Below are positions 17,153 to 23,936 of a stretch of DNA of 64,000 nt, piece by piece. Made by a program: the position numbers and the translations under genes. The stretch is taken from NCBI GenBank assembly GCA_002729525.1, contig PBYI01000008.1, positions 1 to 64,000 on the forward strand, given 5' to 3'. This DNA comes from Nocardioides sp. GTDB taxonomy: Bacteria; Actinomycetota; Actinomycetes; Propionibacteriales; Nocardioidaceae. Each line of letters begins with the position of its first letter. Position 1 is the stretch's first letter. Under the pieces are notes generated by a model that saw only the letters and a list, made by a program, of their open reading frames with translations, was not told where the DNA came from and ran no database searches.

Positions 17153-18165
17153 CTAGCGGCGCCGTCGGCCGGTCGCCACCGACAGCGCGACGACCGCCGC
17201 GGTGCCGCCGAGCACCAGCCACACCCACGGGCTCGTCAGCGGGTCCCACCCGATCGCCTCGGGGTCGTCGTCGAGCAGCGAGCCGGCCGGCTCCGGCGAG
17301 GCGGTCGGGTCCGTCGTGGCTCCGCGCTCCGGCCGCACCTCACGCCGTACGTCGGCTGGCCAGGGCACCTCCCACACCGGCGACCCCGCTCCCTCGCTGC
17401 TCACCAGCACGCCGCGGTAGCCGTCGACGGCGATCCCCTCGCCCTGGTCCTGCTCGGGCAGGTCGACCCGCGCCACCTGTTCCAGCCCGGGCCAGGTGTA
17501 GACGACGGCGCGGGAGTAGTCGCGGACCACCAGGTGCCGTCCGTCGGGCAGGAACGCAGCGTCCGTGGCGATCCCGATGGTGGTGCCGACCGGCTCCAGC
17601 TCGTTCTCCGCTCCGGCGTCGAGCCGCTCGGGCGCGGTGTAGACGTACCCGCCGAGCAGGCCCTTGCTCATCACCACCAGCCGCCCGGTCACCGGGTGCA
17701 CCAGGAGGCTCTCGGCGTCGCGGGCGCCGTCGGCGTAGACGAGCGTGTACGTCGTGACGTCGCCGCGGGCGTCGAGGTCCCCGCGGGCCACAGGCACCCG
17801 GGGGACCTGCACCGACGACCGCACGGCGTTGTTGTCGCCGATGTCGGCGACCCAGACCCGCGACCCGCGCACCGCCGGCGCGAGCGCCTCGACGTCGACC
17901 GGGTCGTCGGACCACGTCGTGGTGCCGACGGTGTCCCCGGTGGCGGGGTCGACGACGAAGACCCGGCCGGTGTCGCCGGAGTCGTTGGTGGTGACGACGA
18001 GGCCGGACGCCGCCCCGAGGCCAGCAGCACCAGCCCGCTGGACTCGGTGATCGCCGGGTCGGTGAAGGTGAACAGCTCGGTGCGTCCGGGGGCCGCGGCC
18101 GCGACGGGCGCGGCGGCAAGTCCCAGCGCCGCCAGGCCCACCAGCGCCGGGGCGAGCCGTCTCAC
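17153..18165 (-). pseudogene. Membrane-anchored beta-propeller-like secreted protein, single-base frameshift
   Basis: Two adjacent reading frames together encode one protein of about 337 residues. The first begins at GTG 18165, overlapping the methyltransferase stop, and gives a signal peptide (APALVGLAALGLAAAPVAAA) and the start of the mature domain up to ITESSGLVLLA. From about 18015 on, the next frame continues with GLVVTTNDSGDTGRVFVVDP and runs to the stop at 17153. It ends in a membrane helix and RRRR tail. Adding one G to the run of four (plus strand CCCC, 18013-18016) restores a continuous frame. So the gene either has a real one-base deletion, is corrected by slippage, or the base call is wrong. 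Repeated strands with DIGDN, GxxDAAFLPDG and GEGIAVDG blocks suggest a six- or seven-bladed propeller such as the esterase-like phytase fold. Function unknown. Confidence 0.72.
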
Positions 18166-19400
18166 CCGACAGGCCCGTCGAGCCCCAGCAGCACGGCCAG
18201 CCGCGGGGTGAGTCCCCACGCGCCGACCAGCTCGTCGTACGACGCCCGCACGGCGCCGCCGGGGTCCGGCGCACCGGTGCGGACGGCCCGCAGCAGCGTG
18301 TTGCGGGGGGTGTGCTTGCTGTCGACGAACTCCATGACGTCGACCCGGTAGCCCTGCACCCGCATCAGGTCGGCGCGCAGGCCGTCGGTGAGGGTGTCGG
18401 CGAGCCGCTCGCGGAGGATGCCGTGCCGGGTGAGGGCGGCGTACGGCGCCGGCGTGGGCGCGCGCCGCAGCTGGGCGGCGACGTCGTGGTGGCAGCAGGG
18501 CGCGGCGAGCACGAGCGTGGCGTCCCACTCGACGGCGCGGGCCAGCGCCTCGTCGGTCGCGGTGTCGCAGGCGTGCAGGGCGAGCACGACCTCGGGCGCC
18601 GGGTCGACGACGGCGTCGCCGATGGTGCCGACGACGAACCGCGCGTCGACGCCGAGCTCGGTGCGCACCCGCTCGAAGTGCTCCCCCGACTGCTGCTTCA
18701 CGTCGACCCCGACCACCGTGGTCGGCAGGTCGCGCCGGTCGGTGAGGAACCGGGCGACCGCGAAGGTCAGGTAGGCGTTGCCGCAGCCGAGGTCGGCGAC
18801 CCGCAGCGGCTCCTCGGGCGTCGGGCGGCGCAGGTGGCCGGCGGCCAGCGCGTCGGTGACCGCAACGTCGAGCGCGCGCAGCAGCTCCTCGACCTGGCGG
18901 TACTTCGCCTGCCGGCTCGGCTTGACCCGGCCGTCGGCGTCGGCGATCCCGACGGCCCGGAAGACCGGGTCGTCGGCGGGCAGCATCCGCTGCTTCTCGC
19001 GGTCGTGACTGCGGTCGACCGGCGCCGCGGCCTCGGCGCCCTCGCGGGCCCGCGCGTGCAGCAGCGCGTCGCCCTTCTTGGTGACCCGCAGCTGGATCGT
19101 CTCGGCCGTCGTGTCGACGTGCCAGTTGCCGTACGCCGCCGCCAGCAGCGCGTCGAGCGCCTCCTCGGCGGCGGCGCCCGCGGCGTGGTTGGAGGTGTGC
19201 GCCTGCGTCTCGTCGTACGCCGTGACCTGCAGGTGGGTGCCCGCCCGCAGGTCGACCCAGCGCAGCTCGACCCGGCGCCACGGCGGGCGCTCCTGCCCCT
19301 TGCGCCGGCCGGCTGCCACGGCCCGCACCAGCCGGTCGGGCGCGAGCACCTCGGCCCGCACGCGGGCCAGCGCCTCCTGCGTGCTCGCCGGGCCCGCCAT
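18162..19400 (-). CDS. Class I SAM-dependent methyltransferase, METTL25/Methyltransf_32-like
   Basis: 412 residues. The central Rossmann methyltransferase domain starts at RVADLGCGNAYLTFAVARFL (SAM motif I, about residues 205-224), with VVGVDVKQQSG as motif II and LALHACDTATDEAL downstream. The APCCHHD segment (about residue 310) is the P-C-C-H motif characteristic of the Methyltransf_32 group that includes tRNA methylase Trm13 and METTL25 relatives. The N-terminal 150 residues are a family-specific region rich in Arg and His; no zinc motif is evident. Substrate is probably an RNA or protein, but this is not visible. It is in the middle of a minus-strand operon: 13 bp after a tiny peptide gene and overlapping the propeller-like gene by 4 bp. 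Confidence 0.85.
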   Translation of the reverse strand: MAGPASTQEALARVRAEVLAPDRLVRAVAAGRRKGQERPPWRRVELRWVDLRAGTHLQVTAYDETQAHTSNHAAGAAAEEALDALLAAAYGNWHVDTTAETIQLRVTKKGDALLHARAREGAEAAAPVDRSHDREKQRMLPADDPVFRAVGIADADGRVKPSRQAKYRQVEELLRALDVAVTDALAAGHLRRPTPEEPLRVADLGCGNAYLTFAVARFLTDRRDLPTTVVGVDVKQQSGEHFERVRTELGVDARFVVGTIGDAVVDPAPEVVLALHACDTATDEALARAVEWDATLVLAAPCCHHDVAAQLRRAPTPAPYAALTRHGILRERLADTLTDGLRADLMRVQGYRVDVMEFVDSKHTPRNTLLRAVRTGAPDPGGAVRASYDELVGAWGLTPRLAVLLGLDGPVG

Positions 19401-19413
19401 CAGCCCGTCCCCA

Positions 19414-19497
19414 TCAGAGGACCGCCGCCACCACGACGATCAGCAGCAGGGTCACCAGCGCCACCGGGATCACGAGTCGGCGGTGGCGAGGGTGCAC
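19414..19497 (-). CDS. Possible tiny membrane peptide, 27 residues
   Basis: A short frame starting at GTG 19497, ten bases after the DUF1648 stop and ending 13 bp before the methyltransferase start. It encodes HPRHRRL followed by an uninterrupted hydrophobic stretch (VIPVALVTLLLIVVVAAVL), a textbook single membrane helix with basic residues on the inside. The tight fit between operon genes supports it. The weak ribosome-binding site and small size argue for caution. Confidence 0.42.
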   Translation of the reverse strand: MHPRHRRLVIPVALVTLLLIVVVAAVL

Positions 19498-19507
19498 GTC
19501 GGCGAGT

Positions 19508-20020
19508 CTACGGCCGGTCGTCGGGCTGGTCGTCCGGGCGGTAGCGACGGCGGGCGGCCAGCACCCCGCCGACCCCGACGACCAGCCCCCACACGACGAC
19601 CGCGACCAGCAGGAGCGGCCCGGTGACGTCGTCGCCACCGCGGGCGAGCAGCACCACCGCGACCAGGACCAGGGCGAACAGTCCGGTGGTGGCGCACGCC
19701 AGCAGCCACAGGTCGTCGGCCAGCATCCGCCGCATCCGGGCCTCGCGCTGCGGGGTCGCCGACCACCAGGCGAGGTGCGGCACGTTGATCCACGCCAGCG
19801 GCAGGCGCGGGGCGGCCAGGGCGCCCCCGGCGAGCAGCGCGACGGTGCCCAGCCCGAGTCCGCCGAGCAGGAGCAGCGCCTCGACCCGGCTGCCGGTGCG
19901 GTCGACCGTGCCGTCGATCCCCACGTGCAGCGGCACCTCGTCCGGCAGCACGGTGGCGGCCACGACGAGCAGCACGACGTACGCCGCGACGCACGCGCCG
20001 AGGAGCGTCCGTCGGCTCAC
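19508..20020 (-). CDS. DUF1648 membrane protein
   Basis: 170 residues from GTG 20020. The N-terminal part matches the DUF1648 pattern: a first membrane helix (ACVAAYVVLLVVAATVL), then LPDEVPLHVGIDGTVDR, where the P-x-H-x-x-x-x-G-x-x-D segment is diagnostic. Three further membrane helices follow (about residues 45-70, 105-130 and 140-160), with an IN-x-P-H motif between them. The C-terminus is basic and Asp-rich. Related proteins accompany SdpI-type immunity proteins in Bacillus, but no such partner is visible here. Seven bases separate it from the dehydrogenase gene upstream. Confidence 0.82.
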   Translation of the reverse strand: MSRRTLLGACVAAYVVLLVVAATVLPDEVPLHVGIDGTVDRTGSRVEALLLLGGLGLGTVALLAGGALAAPRLPLAWINVPHLAWWSATPQREARMRRMLADDLWLLACATTGLFALVLVAVVLLARGGDDVTGPLLLVAVVVWGLVVGVGGVLAARRRYRPDDQPDDRP

Positions 20021-20027
20021 GCCGGTC

Positions 20028-21296
20028 TCACCAGTTCTCGAGCGACCCGCGCACGATGCCGACGAGGTCCTCGGCGTGCACGTCCTTCGGCGCGGTCGCC
20101 AGCAGTCGCTGCTGCTTGAGCGCACCGTCGACCAGGTCGTCGACGTCGCCCTCGCCGTACCCGACCTCGGCGAGCCCGCTGGGCAGGCCGACGTCGCGCA
20201 TCAGGCGGGCCAGCACGCCCGGGAGCACGTCGGGCCCGTGCTCGGCGTCGGACAGGGTCGGCTCCAGCAGTCGCGCAGCACGCAGGTGCCGCTCGGGAGC
20301 GGCGTCGTAGGTCCAGCGGAACGCCTCGGGCGCGGTGAGCGAGACGGCCATGCCGTGCGGCACCACCGGCTCGTCCTGCGGGTAGCCGGCCGGCCGGTAG
20401 TCCCGGACCCGCCCGGCGATCGGGTAGGCGTTGGCGTGCGGCACGTGCACGCCGGCGTTGCCGAAGCCGAGTCCGGCGAAGGTCGCCGCGGTCGCCATCT
20501 GCTCGCGCGCCGCGGTGTCGGAACCGTCGCGGACCGCCGTGCGGAACGACGTCGCCAGCAGCGACAGCGCCTTCTCCGACCACAGGTCCGCGATCGGGTT
20601 CGCCCCGCAGTAGGGCACCCGCTGCTCGGGCCGCTTGGCCTCGAAGTCGGCGTACCAGCGGGCGGTGTAGCTCTCCAGGGCGTGGCACAGGATGTCCAGG
20701 CCCGACGCGGCGGTGACCATCGCCGGCTGGCTGACGGTGAGCTCGGGGTCGACGACGGCCAGCGTGGGCCGCAGCGCCGCGTGGCTGATGCCGGTCTTCA
20801 CGTGCAGCGCGAGCACGTCGAGCACGCAGATCGTGGTGCTCTCGCTGCCGGTGCCGGTGGTGGTCGGCACCGCGACCAGCGGCAGCAGCGGGTTGACCGG
20901 CGCCTGCGCCTTGCCGACCGGCGCGTTGATGTAGTCCATCAGCTCGCCCGGGTTGGTGGTGAGCAGGTTGACCGCCTTCGCGGTGTCGATGCTCGACCCA
21001 CCGCCGATGGCCACGACCGCGTCGAACGGCGCGGCGTCGCGGGCGAACGCGATGGCCTCCTCCATGGAGGCGTCGGTCGGCTCCACCCGCGCGCGGTCGT
21101 ACGTCGTGACCTCCAGGCCGGCGGCGGCCAGCTCCTCGGCGACGGCCGCCGGGTGCCCGGTGGCCGCCACGCCGGGATCGGTGACCAGCAGCACCCGACG
21201 CGCGCCGCGCGAGGTCAGGTCGTGGGCGATCTCGTGTCGGGCGCCGGCGCCGAACTTGAGGGCGGGCGAGGCATAGGTGAAGACGGATTCACGCAC
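20028..21296 (-). CDS. Iron-containing alcohol dehydrogenase, hydroxyacid-oxoacid transhydrogenase-like
   Basis: 422 residues, longer than the usual 380 of group III alcohol dehydrogenases. The NAD site GGGSSIDTAKA (about residues 98-108) and PTTTGTGSE (about 145-153) are present. The metal ligands fit Asp in SGLDILCHALE (about 195), His in that segment, and the two His in GVHVPHANAYP and VVPHGMAVS. The insertion between the last two His and the YRPAGYP segment is typical of ADHFE1/hydroxyacid-oxoacid transhydrogenases, which couple 4-hydroxybutyrate oxidation to 2-oxoglutarate reduction. Whether this enzyme does that or oxidises an alcohol is not decided by sequence. It heads a five-gene minus-strand operon and is divergent from the exopolysaccharide-like operon. 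Confidence 0.88.
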   Translation of the reverse strand: MRESVFTYASPALKFGAGARHEIAHDLTSRGARRVLLVTDPGVAATGHPAAVAEELAAAGLEVTTYDRARVEPTDASMEEAIAFARDAAPFDAVVAIGGGSSIDTAKAVNLLTTNPGELMDYINAPVGKAQAPVNPLLPLVAVPTTTGTGSESTTICVLDVLALHVKTGISHAALRPTLAVVDPELTVSQPAMVTAASGLDILCHALESYTARWYADFEAKRPEQRVPYCGANPIADLWSEKALSLLATSFRTAVRDGSDTAAREQMATAATFAGLGFGNAGVHVPHANAYPIAGRVRDYRPAGYPQDEPVVPHGMAVSLTAPEAFRWTYDAAPERHLRAARLLEPTLSDAEHGPDVLPGVLARLMRDVGLPSGLAEVGYGEGDVDDLVDGALKQQRLLATAPKDVHAEDLVGIVRGSLENW

Positions 21297-21573
21297 GCCC
21301 CCACCCTAGGCGCGTCGTACGACGACCGCGTGACGGCCGTCACGAAACGGGCCGACGGGGTCCCCGGTGAGGGTTCCCGGAGGCGTCCGGGAGGCCGTCC
21401 GGAGGCCTCCGCAACGGGCCGGATCCGGCCTAGACCGGAGGTAACACACCTTTGTTACTCGGGCCTTGTTGAACGGTGTATCGGCCCCGTGAGTGACTAC
21501 GGATGTCTTACTCGTCGGTGTCGCGACCGGACCGCGCCACCAGCCGACGAGCTTCCCAGGGGGTTCTACTGCC
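21297..21573. other. Divergent intergenic region upstream of the glycan operon
   Basis: 277 bp without a gene, between the dehydrogenase start (minus) and the small membrane protein start (plus). It contains several GC-rich inverted repeats at 21370-21435 (for example GGAGGCC with GGCCTCC), a GTAACA/TGTTAC palindrome at 21441-21458 and an AGGGGG ribosome-binding site just before 21574. I see no convincing sigma-A promoter and no complete riboswitch. Confidence 0.7.
21441..21458. promoter_or_regulatory. GTAACA-N6-TGTTAC palindrome, candidate operator
   Basis: A perfect 6-bp inverted repeat with a 6-bp centre (CACCTT), placed 116 bp before the first gene of the glycan operon. It is AT-rich compared with its surroundings. 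Symmetry and position fit a dimeric regulator site for the operon; which regulator is unknown. Confidence 0.5.
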
Positions 21574-21816
21574 ATGTCAGTCCAGACGTCCGCGTCGCGC
21601 CCGGCGGGCAAGTCGCTCGGCGCAGCCTTGCTCGGGCTCGTGGTGACGCTGCTGATCTTCGTCGCGATCTTCCTCTCCTTCCTGATCGCGCCCATCTTCC
21701 TGCTGCTGGCCGCCTTCTTGGTGTTCGTCGCGCTGCGACCCAAGGGCGAGAAGTCGTCCGGCCCGCGGCCCGCCGCGTCCGAGGGCAACCACGGCTTCGG
21801 GGCAGGTGCCCAGTGA
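21574..21816 (+). CDS. Small membrane protein heading the glycan operon
   Basis: 80 residues. A Ser/Ala-rich N-terminus of about 20 residues is followed by a long hydrophobic region (about residues 20-58). It is long enough for two membrane helices separated by a short S-F-L-I-A-P turn, then a Pro/Ser/Gly-rich hydrophilic tail. I do not recognise a family. ATG 21574 is chosen because AGGGGG lies eight bases upstream; an earlier in-frame ATG at 21493 lacks such a site. Its TGA overlaps the GTG of the glycosyltransferase (GTGA), so the two are translationally coupled. It may assemble with that enzyme in the membrane, as small accessory subunits do in other synthases; this is inference. Confidence 0.75.
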   Translation: MSVQTSASRPAGKSLGAALLGLVVTLLIFVAIFLSFLIAPIFLLLAAFLVFVALRPKGEKSSGPRPAASEGNHGFGAGAQ

Positions 21817-23933
21817 CCACGACGATCACCCGCTCGCTGCCGCGGCTCGTCGACGGCGTCGACGAGTCCCTGCGCCACGCCATCCCCGAGGGCATCTGCC
21901 GCACCTTCCGCGTCATGCCCTACGCCCACCACGAGGGCCACGTGCTGGTCGCCGCGGCCGACGCCGAGGACTCCATCACCGAGCACGTCGTCGCCGAGCG
22001 CCTCGACCGCCCGGTCGTCCTGGTGCGCCACACGGTCAACGAGATCACCGAGGTCATCGACCAGGCCTACCCGCCGGTCGAGGCCGAGGTCGAGACGGCC
22101 GAGGAGCGCAAGGCGCGCACCCAGATGGCCCAGATGCTGACCCGCAGCGGCCTGGTCACCAGCGAGCAGCTGCAGCGCGCGATGCTGGAGTACTCCCGCA
22201 CCGGCGACCCGCTCGGCGACATCCTGGTCTCGCACGAGGCCATCTCCGAGGACGTGCTCGTCGCGGCCCTCTCGGAGATGCACCAGATGCAGCGCGTGGG
22301 CCTCACCGACTTCGAGCCCGACTACGACCTCGCCCGTCGCCTCCCGGAGCAGATGGCGCGCCGTCTCCAGGCACTTCCGGTCGCCGAGGCCGGCGACACC
22401 CTGCTCGTGGCCGTCGCCCGTCCGCTGAGCAGCGACGACGCCGCCGCTGTCGAGGACGCCGTCGGTCAGCCCGTCCGAGAGCTGCTCGCCAACCGCACCG
22501 ACCTCGACGAGCTGATCCAGCGGGTGCACAGCGCCCACTACGCCGACGTCGCGACCACCTTCCTGCTCGAGTACTACCCCGAGCAGTCGGCCCACGTCGT
22601 CGTCTCGCCGGCCCAGAAGGCCGTCCTCATCGTCGGCGCGATCGCGCTGGCCATGCTGGCCGTGATCTTCCCGATGGGCGTCGCGATCGGCATCACCGCG
22701 TTCTTCGCGATCGTCTACACCTTCGTCTCGGTCTACAAGTTCCAGCTGACGCTCAACGCGCTCGGCACGCACCTGGAGACCGACGTCACCGACGAGGAGA
22801 TCGCCGCGCTCGACGAGCGGACCCTGCCGATCTACACGATCCTGGTCCCGCTCTACAAGGAGGCCGGCATCGTGCCGCGCCTGGTGCGCGACATCAACGC
22901 CCTCGACTACCCGCGCACGCGGCTCGACGTGAAGCTCCTCTGCGAGGAGGACGACCTCGACACGATCGACAAGATCCGCGAGATGCAGCTACCGCCGCAC
23001 TTCCACCTGGTGGTCGTGCCGGACAGCCAGCCGAAGACGAAGCCGAAGGCCTGCAACTACGGCCTCCAGCTGGCCTCCGGCAAGTACTGCGTCATCTTCG
23101 ACGCCGAGGACCGTCCGGACCCCGACCAGCTCAAGAAGGCGCTCATCGCCTTCGAGCACTCGCCCGACAACATCGCGTGCGTCCAGGCGAAGCTCAACCA
23201 CTTCAACCAGGACCAGAACATGCTGACGTCCTGGTTCGCCAACGAGTACTCGATGCACTTCGAGCTGATCCTCCCGGCCATGGGCGCGGCGTCCTCGCCG
23301 ATCCCGCTGGGCGGCACGTCCAACCACTTCAAGACGCAGGTGCTCCGCGAGCTCGGCGCCTGGGACCCGTTCAACGTGACCGAGGACGCCGACCTGGGCA
23401 TCCGCCTGCACCGCGACGGCTACCGCACGGCGATGATCGACTCCACCACGCTGGAGGAGGCCAACTCCAACGTCGGCAACTGGATCCGCCAGCGCTCCCG
23501 CTGGAACAAGGGCTACTTCCAGACCTGGCTGGTGCACATGCGGCACCCCTTCAGCCTGCTGAAGGAGACCGGCTTCAAGGGCTTCATGTCCTTCAACCTG
23601 ACGATGGGCGCGGCGTTCGTGCTGCTGATCAACCCGATCTTCTGGGCGCTCACCACGATCTACCTGGTGTCGAGCTGGACCTTCATCGAGGAGATCTACC
23701 CCGCGCCGATCTTCTACCTGGCGAGCATCCTGCTGTTCGTCGCCAACTTCGTGTTCATCTACCTCAACGTCGCCGGCAGTCTCCAACGTGGCGAGTTCGG
23801 GCTCACCAGGACGGCGATGCTCTCGCCGCTCTACTGGGGCCTGATGAGCTACGCGGCGTGGAAGGGGTTCATCCAGCTGTTCACGAACCCGTTCTACTGG
23901 GAGAAGACCGAGCACGGCCTGGACGAGGGCTGA
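21813..23933 (+). CDS. GT2 glycosyltransferase with N-terminal MshEN (cyclic-di-GMP-type) domain
   Basis: 706 residues, GTG start at 21813. Residues about 100-205 form an MshEN/T2SSE-N-like domain: two half-motifs (LTRSGLVTSEQLQRAM and LGDILVSHEAISEDVLVAAL) in the R/L-G-x-x-L-x-x-x-G-x-I pattern that binds cyclic-di-GMP in MshE. Two membrane helices follow (about 270-312). The GT2 domain then runs from about 339 (ILVPLYKEAG) with DAED (about 427-430), TEDADLG (about 522) and the processive QRSRW motif (about 557-561). Further helices lie at about 590-690. This combination resembles E. coli NfrB and XagB-type synthases, where cyclic-di-GMP switches on polysaccharide synthesis. Sugar and product are unknown. 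It is coupled to the small membrane protein upstream and lies 3 bp from the polytopic protein gene. Confidence 0.9.
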   Translation: MTTTITRSLPRLVDGVDESLRHAIPEGICRTFRVMPYAHHEGHVLVAAADAEDSITEHVVAERLDRPVVLVRHTVNEITEVIDQAYPPVEAEVETAEERKARTQMAQMLTRSGLVTSEQLQRAMLEYSRTGDPLGDILVSHEAISEDVLVAALSEMHQMQRVGLTDFEPDYDLARRLPEQMARRLQALPVAEAGDTLLVAVARPLSSDDAAAVEDAVGQPVRELLANRTDLDELIQRVHSAHYADVATTFLLEYYPEQSAHVVVSPAQKAVLIVGAIALAMLAVIFPMGVAIGITAFFAIVYTFVSVYKFQLTLNALGTHLETDVTDEEIAALDERTLPIYTILVPLYKEAGIVPRLVRDINALDYPRTRLDVKLLCEEDDLDTIDKIREMQLPPHFHLVVVPDSQPKTKPKACNYGLQLASGKYCVIFDAEDRPDPDQLKKALIAFEHSPDNIACVQAKLNHFNQDQNMLTSWFANEYSMHFELILPAMGAASSPIPLGGTSNHFKTQVLRELGAWDPFNVTEDADLGIRLHRDGYRTAMIDSTTLEEANSNVGNWIRQRSRWNKGYFQTWLVHMRHPFSLLKETGFKGFMSFNLTMGAAFVLLINPIFWALTTIYLVSSWTFIEEIYPAPIFYLASILLFVANFVFIYLNVAGSLQRGEFGLTRTAMLSPLYWGLMSYAAWKGFIQLFTNPFYWEKTEHGLDEG

Positions 23934-23936
23934 TCC

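Noticed and set aside
17689..19281. Long minus-strand frame covering part of the methyltransferase and propeller-like genes
   Set aside because: Only its last part (signal peptide and first strands after 18165) is real, as the first piece of the frameshifted gene; the upstream portion is shadow of the methyltransferase.
19508..20020. DUF1648 protein as part of a toxin-immunity (SdpI-like) system
   Set aside because: No SdpI domain, toxin precursor or SdpR-like regulator is adjacent; the neighbours are metabolic genes.
21370..21458. Possible cyclic-di-GMP (GEMM) riboswitch before the glycan operon
   Set aside because: Fragments such as GCAAC, GGCCTA-x-ACC and GGTAAC appear in a suggestive order, but the GACGCAAAGCC core and the tetraloop-receptor pair are missing, so no riboswitch is claimed.
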